64,000 nucleotides of DNA, taken from contig JACVVK020000017.1 in NCBI GenBank assembly GCA_018292915.2, positions 2,591,001-2,655,000 of the forward strand, in the 5' to 3' direction. The notes under the pieces are model-generated. The model saw only the letters and a list, made by a program, of their open reading frames with translations. It ran no database searches and was not told the DNA's origin. A program made the translations under genes and the position numbers. This DNA comes from Batillaria attramentaria (Eukaryota > Mollusca > Gastropoda > Batillariidae). How positions within the stretch are numbered: position 1 is the first letter of the stretch; the number at the start of each line of letters is the position of its first letter. Shown piece by piece: positions 10,480-20,878 of the stretch.

Positions 10480-11469
10480 TTTATACCACGAGCATTCAGA
10501 CTCTTACCTCTACTGCTCTCGCCGCATAGACTTTCTGCAACATTTTATTTTTTCTGGTAGGGTGACTAGTGGCTTTTGTACCCCCTCAAAATTTCTGCGC
10601 ACTGACTTGTGAAGAAATGATGCGTAGGGCAGTTGAAATTGCTTGAGAAGAATAGCATTCATAGCATGTGCTCATGTACTGACATTCAAAAGTGCACTCG
10701 CAAATACTTCGCAGACAATTTTCTGTGCGATCATTTTTTACCTGATCCAAGCAAAATAAAATTTCACCACCACCAAAAGTGAGTACAATAATTATGCACC
10801 GGCCGTGACGTATGAATTCCAAATGTTTGAAATGACGCACTTTCTGACTGATAGCGTAACTGGAGTGTGTTTTTGTGAACTCGTAAACCACTGAGTGGGT
10901 TATGGAAAGTCATAACTCACACTTTCGCCCTCTGTGTCTCAGTGGAAAATGTCCCACACCAGCACTGCAAGGTGAGGTTCGCCGTGCGCCATAAGGGATC
11001 CCATTCTAACTTCAATCAAGCTCAACTAGTAAAAATCATCGTACAGCTTAGGTGCGCTGCCATTTTTCTTACATTAGCCTTACGTTTTCCTGTGCTTAGC
11101 CACCACGCAAACGATGTAGCCACCAAAAAGTTAGTTCGCTTGGATCCCTAGCCCAGGTTGTGACTTCTCCGATCACTCATGGGTTACCCGAACTATAGTC
11201 CACCCAGCCCCAGACTTCTATCTTTTTACCTTTGTACTGTGTTCAGGAAAAGTCTGTAACTGTGGTCAGTGTCCTGATTATAATTGGCTGCCTATTTTTT
11301 TTATGAATTATACAGCTATTGAATATAATTTCACACTCTAGGCAAAGTCACTGCCTATGTCATGAATTACGCAATTTCACAATATACGCAAGGCATGTAC
11401 ATTGGTGGCTATCGTAGGTTATTGAAAGCGTGTCTTTTCAGCAATAACAGTTTGAGAAATTTTGTTACT
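10480..11469. other. Unique AT-rich DNA
   Basis: No gene or recognised repeat seen. Several weak open frames under 105 codons lack splice context or similarity that I recognise. Confidence 0.5.
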
Positions 11470-11700
11470 GATTTTGTTTGTTGGTTTTTGTTCTTCTTCT
11501 TGTTGTTGTTTGTTTGGGTTTTTCTTTTTTGTTGGTTTTTTTTTTGTTCTTTTGTTTGTTTGTTTGTTGTTGTTGTTTGTTTTTTGTTTGTTTGTTGTTT
11601 TTGTTTGTTTTGTATTGTTGTTTTGTTTTGTTTGTTGTTGTTGTTGTTTGTTTGTTTGTTTGTTTGTTTGTTTGTTGTTGTTTGGGTGGGGGGGGGGGGT
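11470..11700. repeat. T/G low-complexity (TTTG/TTG)n tract
   Basis: A degenerate TTTG and TTG array ending in poly-G. Overlapping open frames encode only Phe, Cys, Val and Leu (or Asn, Lys, Gln, Thr) runs. Confidence 0.93.
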
Positions 11701-11780
11701 ACTGTACAGTGCAGTTAAAGCTTTCAAAAATGTTAAGCTTTAAGGATCTCAGAAACCACAGTCAAACTCCTGGCTTGATT

Positions 11781-11930
11781 TCGGGAAGGCGGGACAGTCG
11801 AATGGTAAAGCGTTGGATTCTCAATGCTGAGGTCGTCAGTTCGAATCCCGGCCTTTTTCTCGTTGGCCTGTCTTTGATATCACCGTTACGTGGTGGAAAA
11901 AGGACGTTAAACACCCTCCCACCCACACAT
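11781..11930 (+). mobile_element. SINE-A copy 5, internal deletion variant
   Basis: The head GGCGGGACAGTCGAATGG and B box CAGTTCGAATCCCGG are followed directly by TTTTTCTCGTTGGCC, so the ATTTGTGCTGGC segment is missing. The ACGTGGTGGAAAAAGGACG end is intact. Confidence 0.8.
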
Positions 11931-12051
11931 ACCCCCCGGTTTGATTTCGCACTCACGTCAGTTTGCTGCCGACGGTGAACTGAAACATTGCAGTTTCTGG
12001 TTGTTCGTGTAACCGTTGTTGCCTTCGTTTTTCGCTGATCACATGCGGCAG

Positions 12052-12157
<106 letters not shown>

Positions 12158-12208
12158 TTTCAGCCACAGTGACTTTTGGGAGTGCAATATTTGAAAATAA
12201 AGCTTGTA

Positions 12209-12386
12209 GAGGGTGGTGGGTGGTGTTTGGGGGTTTAACGTCCTTTTCCACCACATACAGGTGATATCTAAGACGCTGGCAACGATGAAAAAGCCAGCAC
12301 AAATATCTTTGCCCCAGCCGGGATACGAACTGACGACCCGAGCATTAGTAGTCCAACGCTCTACCATTCGACCACCCCGGCTCCCC
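12209..12386 (-). mobile_element. SINE-A copy 6 (minus)
   Basis: A full-length near-consensus copy with minus-strand head GGGGAGCCGGGGTGGTCG, intact body and GGACGTTAAACCCCC end. Confidence 0.9.
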
Positions 12387-12489
12387 AAAGCTTGTAAAAA
12401 TAATGCGACGTGCCTCTTAAGATACTCTGATCTTTCTTTCACTGCCAAAACCACCTCCCCCTTGACCCCCACCGCCCACCCTACCCCCT

Positions 12490-12545
12490 AGGTGGTGGAA
12501 AAAGACGTTAAACTCCCAAACACCCACCCACCCACCCACCCACCC
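12490..12545 (+). mobile_element. SINE-A 3'-end fragment
   Basis: Only GGTGGTGGAAAAAGACGTTA and the (ACCC)n tail remain, a severe 5' truncation. Confidence 0.75.
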
Positions 12546-13605
12546 ATCCCACCCCCTTAAAAAAGGGACAAAGTTTACACATCTGAGGAAAAGAAATGAT
12601 AACAGAGATAAATGTGTGACATATGAATTTTTCTTTAAAATATGTCTCCTCTTTAAAGTGTGCAATTTTCACTTGAAAAAAAAAATCTGTCGGTTGATTG
12701 AAAATTCAGACTGAGTTTCAAGAAAATCAGTTTCACTCACTACTCGATTTTCGAACTTTCCCCTTAGAAATCCCAGAGCAGCAGCTGTAATCGTTGGGTC
12801 GCAGACAAGTCGGAGTTTTTCCACTCAATCACTTTGATGAATGGTTATCTGCGAACTTATGTCCAAAAAAGCACGCACAAAAAAAAGGGGTGGGGGGGAT
12901 TGTGAAATAGTTCACGTGACGCATGCGTTGTTACATCTGTTAGATGTCTTCAAATGCCTCCTCCAGTCGACTGCTTTTCAAAGTGCTTGTAACTGATCGG
13001 CTTGTCTATTTCACTTTGAGGGATCCTCGTTGGCTCAGAGGTCAACATCTTTGGTTGGTCTTGAACCTGCGCGCGATTTTCTCGGGACCTGATGCATGAA
13101 GAAAGCCTAGGGCGTAAGATCGAGACTAGCTTGACTAGGCTGAGACTAAAAGATAAGTACGAGATGCATAAACGAAGACTAATGCACATGACACACGGGA
13201 GACCTTTTTGTTGTTGTTGTTGTTGCTGCTGTTGTTGTTCAAGAAAACAGCTCGAAACACGATCTAGGAAAATGAGGGCAAAGGCATTGTTAGCCGCATG
13301 TCACGCGAGAAACACGGAAACACACCATGCTCGCTGTTTGTTCGGACTAAAAACACTCCCGTATGACATCACCCTAAGGCACGTTAACGTTTTATTTATT
13401 TATTTATTTTTTGGCATTTGGCCTATTGCTTCCACTTCAACGTTGTCTTGCACAAAAATCAGTGAAATAAAACCATGTTTAAACAACAACGATTATATCA
13501 GGCCTCTATACTGCTGTAGACTAGAGTCGTTGCAGGTGAAGTGTCATTTGCAAGGAAAATTGCATGTCCGAACACGTCACAGAGTTTCTCCCTTCAGCTC
13601 GAGGA
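12546..13605. other. Unique DNA with one more tRNA-like head
   Basis: Mostly non-repetitive. Positions 13,027-13,085 carry GTTGGCTCAGAGGTCAAC, an A-box-like head also seen at 13,613. A (TTG)n tract lies at 13,207-13,240. No gene seen. Confidence 0.45.
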
Positions 13606-13637
13606 AAGCCGCGCTGGCTCAGAGGTCAGCGTCTATG

Positions 13638-13823
13638 GGGGTGGGTGGGGTGGGTGTTGGGGGGGGGGGGGTTAACGTCCTTTTCCACAACATACGGGTA
13701 ATATCAAAGACGGGGCAACGATGAAAACAGCAAGCACAAATATTTGGCTCCAGCCAGGATACGAACTCACGACCAGAGCATTAGAAGTCCAACGCTCTAC
13801 CATTCAGCCACCCCGGCTCCCCC
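13638..13823 (-). mobile_element. SINE-A copy 7 (minus)
   Basis: A full-length copy on the minus strand with an expanded G/C-run at its 3' end. It sits inside the nested insertion bounded by CAGCGTCTATG repeats. Confidence 0.88.
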
Positions 13824-13929
13824 CCCCCCTCCTCCCTCCCCCCCCCTTCCCCGCCAGAGATTTTTAATATATATATTTACATCCTGTTTTATCGCCTGCC
13901 TTTTGTTTTTAATGACCTGGCACAGAATG

Positions 13930-13977
13930 ACTTAGATAAGCCGCGAAATAGTCTTTGTTGCTTGCGCGGCGTAAAGC

Positions 13978-14024
<47 letters not shown>

Positions 14025-14028
14025 TCCC
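13930..14028 (+). mobile_element. Retroelement 3' end, GCGCGGCGTAAAGC type, (CTAA)n tail
   Basis: AAGCCGCGAAATAGTCTTTG, then TTGCTTGCGCGGCGTAAAGC and about 11 CTAA units. It matches the copies at 1843 and 45,490. Its end coincides with the 11-bp duplication at 14,029, supporting it as the inserted element. Confidence 0.7.
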
Positions 14029-14039
14029 CAGCGTCTATG

Positions 14040-14275
14040 CTTGGTGTTGGACCTTCGGTTTTCAGTGTAGGGCAGTTGGTGACATGAGCAGGTGCAGTGT
14101 CAGTTACACGAAAGACATTGTGCATGTGGATGTATCAAATTTGTGGAATCTCAGGTGTTCCAAATGGAAATAAGCAGGGAGGCTCAGGTGTTGGATGAGA
14201 ACAATCTCAGAAAATGAGAAACAGGAAATACCGGTAATTAGACATAAATAAAAACACACCTTGAGACGGAAGAGG

Positions 14276-14313
<38 letters not shown>

Positions 14314-14377
14314 ATGATTTCGCCTCATGTTCGCACTTTTCTGGGTTTTGTTTGAACTCAGATAACAACTGTGTAGT
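14040..14377. other. Unique DNA with (CT)n at 14,278-14,312
   Basis: Apart from the CT array and the resumed SINE body at its start, nothing recognisable. Confidence 0.5.
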
Positions 14378-14485
14378 GTGTGGGCGCTTTACACAATTTC
14401 CTGAATTGGCTCAAAGTGCCGCGAGCTGAACCCAGCACGCACGCTTACGTGAATCACACGCATTCTCTCACTGACACACTGGACA

Positions 14486-14572
14486 TAATAATAATAATAA
14501 TAATAATGAATTGTACTTATATAGCGCAAAATTCTCACAATGACTCAATGCGCGTACTCCCGCACTCATACC

Positions 14573-14609
<37 letters not shown>

Positions 14610-14877
14610 CCGCTGAAACAGGATGAGGTAGGTGGGCTTAGTCGAAAGCCAGCCGGAACAGATGCGTTTTCAAGTCAGACTTGAAACGATCTATGTCCGA
14701 CTGGTCTCTCAGGCCGGCAGGTAATGCGTTCCAGAGCGACGGGGCAGCAAAGCTAAACGCGCGCTCGCCAACCGTTTTGAGGTTTCGACGGGGAACGTTC
14801 AGTAGTTTTTCAGATGAAGAACGAAGAGTGCGTGCTGTTTGGTGGACTGTAAGGGAATTTGAGAGGTAGGCAGGAAG
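14486..14877 (-). mobile_element. 5'-truncated L2/CR1-like LINE, 3' end
   Basis: On the minus strand the insert reads the C-terminus of a LINE ORF2, a stop codon, a 3'UTR with a (CA)n expansion (14,576-14,604), and GCGCTATATAAGTACAATTC ending in (ATT)n. Severe 5' truncation and an ATT tail fit L2/CR1-type retrotransposition. It inserted into SINE-B copy 1. Confidence 0.8.
14638..14877 (-). pseudogene. LINE ORF2 C-terminal fragment (L2/CR1-like)
   Basis: The minus-strand frame from about 14,877 down to a TAA at 14,638-14,640 is open for about 79 codons. It contains GERAFSFAAPSLWNALPAGL and then SDLKTHLFRLAFD before the stop. The AF-x-AAP-LWN-LP and F-K-LKTHLF pattern is the usual end of chicken-repeat-1/L2-type reverse transcriptase polyproteins. 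The endonuclease and polymerase domains are absent, so this is a dead 3' fragment, not a host gene. Identification of the C-terminus is firm; clade assignment within L2/CR1/Rex is less certain. Confidence 0.82.
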
Positions 14878-15147
14878 AACACATTACAATCACAGTGGTG
14901 CGAAGGGTAAGCTCAGCTATTTAAGTTTCGGAATTAAGAATTGCATTTTCTTTCAAATTTGGTGGGCTAAACATTTTCAAAGCAGAGGGTGAGAGAGCCG
15001 GAGTACCCGGAGAGAATCCCCGACGATCAGCCCGAATGAACGGTGCCATGTTCGAGAAGGAAATATCCTTCGCCCCGAGTGGGACTCGAACCTGACCTCT
15101 CGCATTGGTGACCAAGTCGCTTAACCACTAGACCACCGACCGCCCCG

Positions 15148-15771
15148 GTTTCTTGAAAGAGTTCTCGCTGACGCCGTTTCAGCCAGATAAAACCAGTTCC
15201 CCTCAGCTTGCTAATGTGTGCAGACGTCACAGGCGTCTATGCAGCCTGACCAAATGTAAAAATACCACAGGGTCTTCCCAATGGAAAGCGACAAGTCCGT
15301 TTGAATTCCACCAATCGCTGTGCGGAGCCTGTATATCACGTGACCTAATCTCTTCAGTTCAAGGGCAGATGACATTGGACTACACCACATGTAGTCCCTT
15401 CTAATCTTCATTCCCCTCATTGTGTTTTGGCTTACATGCGTTTGTTCGTGTTTTTGTTCTTGGGTTTTGTTGTTGTTGCTGTTGTTGTTTTTTCAACTTG
15501 AGTAGCAACGGCGAGTTTAAAAATGGTCATTCTAACATTTCTAACAAATCGTGGTTCAGGCGTAAATTTTCATGGATATTTGCGAGGTCACTGTGACTAA
15601 AAAAAAAAGAAAAAAGAAAACAACTCCGAATTAAAAATGACTCCAAAGGTGAGAATTATTCTTAATGCCGTAACTGGCAAAACCGTCCTGGAAATGTGAA
15701 CCAATGGCTTCATGATTACATCCGACACCGAAGCTAAAAATCCTAACAAAACCCACGCCGGCCACCAGTTC
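15148..15771. other. Unique DNA with a possible element E trace
   Basis: Mostly ordinary sequence. 15,492-15,540 (TTGAGTAGCAACGGCGAG) resembles the middle of element E. No gene seen. Confidence 0.45.
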
Positions 15772-15851
15772 CACCAAATTTACACAGTGTTGGACTTTCA
15801 GCGCTCGGGTCGTGAGTTCGAATCCCAGCTGTGTCGAAATATTTAAATATT

Positions 15852-15893
<42 letters not shown>
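15772..15893 (+). mobile_element. SINE-A partial copy 8 cut by (CT)n
   Basis: A tRNA-like half with GTTGGACTTTCAGCGCTCGG and B box GAGTTCGAATCCCAG, an AATATTTAAATATTTGT remnant, then replacement by a (CT)n array (15,857-15,893). Confidence 0.7.
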
Positions 15894-15895
<2 letters not shown>

Positions 15896-15903
15896 GCTCC
15901 GTC

Positions 15904-16298
15904 GTTGAGATCGGTTGGTGGTCTAGTGATTAAGAGACTTGTCACGAATGTGAGAGGTCACGGGTGCGAGTCCCACTCGCGGCAAACAATTTTTTTCCTT
16001 CTCGTATGTGGCACCGTTCATTCGGGCCGATCGTCGGGGGTTCTCTCCGGGTACTCCGGCTTCCTCCCCCTCTGCATTGGACATGTTCAGCCCACCAAAT
16101 TTGAAACATAAATGCAATTCTAAATTCCGAAATTGAAATAGCTGAGCTGACCCTTCGCACCACGCGATTGTAATGTGCTTATGTCCAGTGTGTGAGAGAA
16201 TGCGTGCGATTCACGTGAGCGTGCGTGGTGGGTTCAGTTCGCGGTGCTTTGAGCCAGTTCACGAAACTGGGTAAAGCGCCTATACAATACTTATTATT
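15904..16298 (+). mobile_element. SINE-B copy 2, full length (about 395 bp)
   Basis: A tRNA-derived head with A box TGGTCTAGTGATTAAGAG and B box GGTGCGAGTCCCAC, and the central domain GGTTCTCTCCGGGTACTCC also present in SINE-D. The 3' region ends AAAGCGCCTATACAATACTT and (ATT)n. The 3' terminus resembles that of the L2-like LINE at 14,486, suggesting the LINE machinery mobilises it. Confidence 0.85.
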
Positions 16299-16300
16299 AT

Positions 16301-16352
16301 TCTATCACCCATACGTGGTGGGAAAAGACGTTAAACTCCCAAACACCCCCCA
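16301..16352 (+). mobile_element. SINE-A 3'-end fragment
   Basis: TATCACCCATACGTGGTGGG, AAAAGACGTTAAACTCCC and a C-rich tail, joined directly to the end of SINE-B copy 2. Confidence 0.7.
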
Positions 16353-16909
16353 CCCCCACAAAATTTACGCTTCACCTCCCTCTCCGGCATGAGGCGATCA
16401 CATAATGACATCGACCCCCACTGGCTTCTTTTGCCGGCGCTGGCCAGTGGAGGAGGGCGGCGCTACATTAAAAAGCCGGCGGGGAGAAACAGCGGAGGTT
16501 ATTCCGGCGCATTACGCCCATTGTTGTCTGTATCCCTGCGCCAAGTCTCGCGCGGCCACGCCACGCGCCGCTCACTCGTGTCGTGTGTCACTGTGGTCAG
16601 CTCGTGCGCGTGGCTCGTGCAGGGGGGAATCGATGCACGGTGGCTCAGGGGTTGCTGTTTTCCGTGTCGTGGTGTCACCTCCCGCTGTGATTGTTCGTGA
16701 TCCTTGTGGGCCCGTGGGAAGAGGGGAGAAGCCTTCAATTGGAGGTTGAGATGGAAAAAAAAAAAGGACCCGGAGCGATATGGTTCCCGAAGCCCCTTCC
16801 TATTTCACTGACACTGATTTTCCACGGCGTATGTATACTTAGATTAAAAAAAAAGGGAATGGGGGGGGGGGGCTGCTTACGAAGGCTCATAATACAGGGG
16901 AGACGTTTT
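16353..16909. other. Unique GC-rich DNA
   Basis: GC- and CpG-rich at 16,390-16,740, with open frames on both strands as expected from composition. No recognised protein. It could be regulatory sequence. Confidence 0.4.
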
Positions 16910-16914
16910 CTGTT

Positions 16915-17215
16915 CAGACCTCCCGAGGCCCACGACAGCTACCATCAGCTGACAAGACCAGACTGACTAGGTGGTCATCTTCCGCCTCAGAACCGGACAC
17001 AACAGGCTGATGCCACCATCTGCACAGAAAGATAGATGCGCCGTGTACCGTCCCCGATGTGCTTCTGTGGAGAGGCATTGCAGAACACAGAACACATCCT
17101 ACAAGACTGCAGTTACGTGCGACATGGCCAATCCACCCCCCCCCCCCCCCTTGCAACAGAAGCTTTACGGGCCTGTGGAAGAACTCCAGAAGACCACCAG
17201 GGCCCGCATGTAAAA
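16915..17215 (+). pseudogene. Degraded LINE reverse transcriptase C-terminus
   Basis: In two frames the sequence reads VVIFRLRTGHNRLM and then SPMCFCGEALQNTEHILQDC. The FRLRTGHN motif followed by a Cys-rich CxC...TEHxLxxC segment is typical of the C-terminal RNase H-like and zinc-binding part of non-LTR retrotransposon polyproteins. The frame change between the two motifs and a C-run mark it as dead. Confidence 0.72.
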
Positions 17216-17223
17216 CTCGAGGT

Positions 17224-17345
17224 TAATTTAACCCACCACTACGGGTCTAAGTCAAAGTCAAGTCAAAAATACTTTATTTATCCCCGTAGGGCAATTCATG
17301 CGGGCGAGCATAAGAACATAAAGAAGTTAAGATAAAACAATTCAT
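17224..17345 (-). mobile_element. SINE-D-like 3' end with TTGACT tail (minus)
   Basis: Read on the minus strand, GAATTGCCCTACGGGGATAA then ATAAAGT corresponds to the SINE-D 3' end at 28,680 (GAATTT-like CCCGAAAGGGACAATAAAGT), but with a TTGACT-repeat tail instead of poly-A. Confidence 0.55.
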
Positions 17346-17354
17346 ATAATTGTA

Positions 17355-17478
<124 letters not shown>

Positions 17479-17545
17479 TCCTGCACTTGGTGACTAACCG
17501 GAGAATTATAAGCATGAGGCAACTAAAAAAAAAAAAAAAAAAAAT

Positions 17546-17669
17546 CACAGACAAGTATCACAAGCATCACAGAAGCGGAAACAAGACACAGACAAGTATC
17601 ACAAGCATCACAGAAGCGGAAACAAGACACAGACAAGTATCACAAGCATCACAGAAGCGGAAACAAGAC
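17546..17669. repeat. 41-bp tandem repeat, three copies
   Basis: The unit starting CACAGACAAGTATCACAAGC recurs at 17,546, 17,587 and 17,628 with a 41-bp period and near identity, next to a poly-A run. Confidence 0.92.
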
Positions 17670-18340
17670 TAGGACAAAAGAAACCCAATAGCAAGATTGG
17701 ACATGTAAGTTGATGTGTCCGAATGGGAGTCTCTCCCTTCCTCGAAGATCATCGACAACGAAACAAATGTGAGTTGTCACGAAATCAGAGCTGTTCAATT
17801 TAAATCAGCATAATTCAAAAGAAAATTCAATATAACTTTAAATGTCTGACAAACATCAGATTTTTTTTCTCCTTTTGGCTCGTCTTCAACACGGAACAAT
17901 AAATTCTCAAACTTCAATTCAGGAAAAATGTCAACTAAAAAACATACATTAAAAATACAAATAAACAAAAAGCACTGCAGACGATAAAGTATATTATCCA
18001 CAATCACGCTCTTGTATACACATGGAAGAGGTCGTTATCATTACTATAAGAGAAAGTTCAACTTTTAAGAGTAATAGTCAATGACTGAAAAACCTTTCTA
18101 AACCAGAATGTGCAGTTAAAACATACATATACAGTTTGAAGCAACTTGTACTGAGACTTAGGAGGTGTTTCTTTGCTTGTCTGTTTGTTTGTTTGTTGGT
18201 GTTTTTTTTTTTACTTCCTTTTGTTTGTTTATTTATTTTGCCTTGTCCGTATTTTCTGCTTGTGCTTAGTTGTGTGTTTGTTTGTTTCTTTGTTGTTGTT
18301 TTTTTTGTTTTTGTTTTGTTTTTGCCCATTTATTTGTATA
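17670..18340. other. Unique AT-rich DNA, then T/G low-complexity
   Basis: Ordinary AT-rich sequence up to 18,170, then a TTTG/TTG-rich tract to 18,335. No gene. Confidence 0.5.
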
Positions 18341-18592
18341 CTAGCAGAGTACCCGGCTTCGCTCGGGTATACATGTATACCAGTTTACTTGTTGTTACTT
18401 GTGTCAATCCACTTAAATGTTGTCGGTCTCATATTTCAAACACTATTTGTGGCAAAACTAAATTCAGAATTAATTTCACCAAACTTGATAGACTTTATTT
18501 TGTTTCTTTATCCTATGTTCGCCCCCAGGTGTCCCTCTAGGCTCATGGCGAATTTGGTGGCAATCGGCTGACTCGTTTGGACGCCAACCCCT

Positions 18593-18677
<85 letters not shown>

Positions 18678-18712
18678 GCGCGCGCGCGCGCGCTAGCCGC
18701 TTATTATATAGA
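18341..18712 (-). mobile_element. Helitron-like non-autonomous element
   Basis: On the minus strand the segment begins TCTATATAATAAGCGGC (18,712 downward) and ends with a GC hairpin ACCCGAGCGAAGCCGGGT followed about 9 nt later by CTAG (18,344-18,341) and a T. A 5' TC, a 3' hairpin and a CTRR end with T after it are the Helitron signature. The base before the TC is T rather than the expected A, so the left end is less secure. It contains a (CA)n/(CG)n block (18,595-18,693) and no Rep/helicase coding. Confidence 0.6.
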
Positions 18713-19304
18713 AAAAAAAGAATAATAAAAACTTTAAAAAAAATCTTTAAAAAAGTAATAGTAAGACTCGGTAAAAGTCACAACAGACTGACAATCTCAT
18801 TCACCCTCAAGAGCAGTTTCAGACAATGCTTCATCCCAAAAGAGCCCTTCCTGCGAACAAGACCAATCTTCGATTTTTGAAAGACGATGTCACTCCCTGT
18901 CGGTCTTCACCCAAAGCCTTCAAATCCGGCACAGAACCGAGACAGGAGTCTCTGCGCATGCGCACACGATCCCCAGGCCGCCTCGGGCAGGAAATGAGTG
19001 GTGTCGGGTGGCTCTTCAAGTTACGGCTAATACAGGTAACGCAGTTAATGGAATCACGTGACCCTGTCGCCGCGTCCTCTGATGGCGGCAGGTAAAGGGG
19101 GGTAATTTGGTGCCAGCAGGAGCAGGTAATATCTGAGGGCTCGTGGGCCGAAGAAGAATGCTAATCGGGGAATGGACCTGGCGGTACTCGAGTTCAAGTC
19201 CCGAGAAGCGGCGAATTTTTTGTTTTTATTTTACTGGTCTGTTTTGGTCAGATATTTGTGGTAAAAAAAAAATTAAAAAAAAAACAAGACAGAGCGACGA
19301 GGAA
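18713..19304. other. Unique DNA with clustered CAGGTAA motifs
   Basis: Non-repetitive sequence. CAGGTAA occurs at 19,033, 19,089 and 19,123, and an E-box CACGTG lies near 19,055. Possibly regulatory. No exon found. Confidence 0.4.
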
Positions 19305-19403
19305 AATGCGGCTAGCACAAGGACATGACTTCCAGTAGGGATTCGAACTCATGACCCGAGGAATGACAGTCCAACGTTCTATCAGCTCAGCTTGCCCGGC
19401 TCC
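19305..19403 (-). mobile_element. SINE-A degenerate copy 9 (minus)
   Basis: Only the tRNA-like half is clear: minus GGAGCCGGGCAAGCTGAG and GAGTTCGAATCCC. The body is diverged or replaced. Confidence 0.6.
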
Positions 19404-19746
19404 ACAAATTAAAAAAAAGCAAACAACCAAACAAACAGAGAAATTAAGAAAGAAAGAAACTATTCTTAAATGTTCGGTAGTATTTTTAGCAGAAGGTATT
19501 TTTTTTAGAAGATCGAGTTCTACAGTTTGTGGAGACTGCAGTCTCGAAGGACCGAGCACCATACCTTTCCTTGCCGGTGTCGTCAGTCGAAGGGAGCCAC
19601 AGACGGAGAGAACCCGTGCATAGCAAGTCGCGCGCTGGCTGGTACACGGGTATCATGAAAAGTTGATTTTTGTGCTGTTGCTTAATGCTTTCAGGTGATG
19701 AGGATGCCCTGCGTCTACACCCCCCATCCCTCCTGCCTTCCCATCG

Positions 19747-19754
<8 letters not shown>
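19404..19754. other. Unique DNA
   Basis: No gene or repeat recognised. Confidence 0.45.
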
Positions 19755-19815
<61 letters not shown>

Positions 19816-20100
19816 TCACATATGACATGGTCTATTTAGATTTATAGAACTAAGGGGAGAGGGGAGACAGACAGACAGACTGAGAGAGGGGCAGAAGAGA
19901 CAGACAGACAGAGGGGAAGAAGAAACAGACAGACAGAGAGACAGGCTGAGAGACAGACAGACAGAGGGGCAGAAGAGACAGAGATGCAATGAGACAGACA
20001 GACAGACAGACTGAGAGACAGAGAGAGGGGCAGAAGAGACAGAGAGACAGACTGAGAGGGAGACAGACAGAAAGAAAGAAAGAAAGACAGACAGACAGAG
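19755..20100. repeat. (CA)n followed by a (GACA)-rich array
   Basis: CA array 19,755-19,813. From 19,860 to 20,100 there are imperfect units of GACAGACAGA with GGGGCAGAAGAGA interruptions, an imperfect minisatellite of roughly 50-60 bp. Translated frames give Ser/Leu/Cys repeats only. Confidence 0.9.
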
Positions 20101-20628
20101 ACCCTTCCAGCACTGTCCACTGTTTTCTAGTCTCGAAACTTTAATATCATCTAATAATATTGATCTCAGAATAAGTTCACAGCAGCACGACGCCGCGAAA
20201 CGTTTCACTTTCGTGTGAAACACACCACAAAACGCACCCCTAATCAAACGGGTTTCAGTCTGTTCTCATCACGGTAAACATCTTCTTGTTTTTAGTCCCC
20301 CAAACACCAGCAACAGCTAGCAGGAATATATAATCGTATTCTGTTACGCATTGGAGACGCCGAGACAAATTAAATCTATGAGAGCTCGGAACAAAAGCCC
20401 GGTGTCTTACAAGTTACGCAGCGGGACACAAACTGAAATGAGCCGAAATGAAACGGGATCAAATTTAAACGAGGGAATGAATCTCGTCTCATCCCAGAGC
20501 AAATTATTTTGATTACGCGGAAGCTGATTGGTCCCATTCTTTAACTATAACACAAGATCAAGGTGTAGGATGTATCTGCTTGTCCCGCTCCTAAATGCAT
20601 TTTCAGACAGCTGCACCATGTGTTTCAA
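20101..20628. other. Unique DNA
   Basis: Non-repetitive sequence of moderate GC with no recognisable exon. Confidence 0.45.
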
Positions 20629-20679
<51 letters not shown>

Positions 20680-20831
20680 CTCAAATTAGCCAGTATTAAA
20701 GATCAAGAGGTGGGGGATAGGGGTGGGGGTGGGGGCGGGAAAGGGGGGGTGGATCTGTTTGCTCTACGCCTAAATGCATTGCATTTCCGAACAGGAAACA
20801 TGCGTTTTCAAAGCGGGGAGTGGGAGGAGGG

Positions 20832-20874
<43 letters not shown>
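20629..20874. repeat. (GA)n arrays flanking G-rich unique DNA
   Basis: GA arrays at 20,630-20,672 and 20,834-20,874, separated by a G-rich segment. Confidence 0.93.

Positions 20875-20878
<4 letters not shown>

Larger units (their letters stand above)
13606..14085 (+). mobile_element. tRNA-headed SINE split by a nested insertion
   Basis: The head GCGCTGGCTCAGAGGTCAGC at 13,611-13,630 is interrupted after CAGCGTCTATG (13,627-13,637) and resumes with the same 11 bases at 14,029-14,039, followed by CTTGGTGTTGG. The duplicated 11-mer is therefore the target duplication of whatever lies between, which includes SINE-A copy 7 and the (CTAA)n-tailed element. Confidence 0.65.
14378..15147 (-). mobile_element. 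SINE-B copy 1 (minus), interrupted by a LINE tail
   Basis: The tRNA-like head is at 15,147-15,070 (minus GGTGGTCTAGTGGTTAAGCG, B box GGTTCGAGTCCC). The central domain is at about 15,035-14,995 (TCTCTCCGGGTACTCCGG). The 3' part lies at 14,485-14,378. Positions 14,486-14,877 are a foreign insert, as shown by comparison with the uninterrupted copy at 15,904-16,298, where the two sides are contiguous. Confidence 0.82.

Noticed and set aside
11362..11978. Cys/Phe/Leu-rich open frames of up to 166 codons
   Set aside because: Encoded by a (TTTG/TTG)n tract and the adjoining SINE; composition artefact.
13027..13724. 210-codon plus-strand frame as a gene
   Set aside because: It includes a poly-Cys stretch from a (TTG)n tract and ends in a SINE; no splice signals or recognised motif.
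15942..16163. SINE-B open frames as conserved proteins
   Set aside because: Same frames appear in both SINE-B copies because the repeat is shared, with no coding signature.
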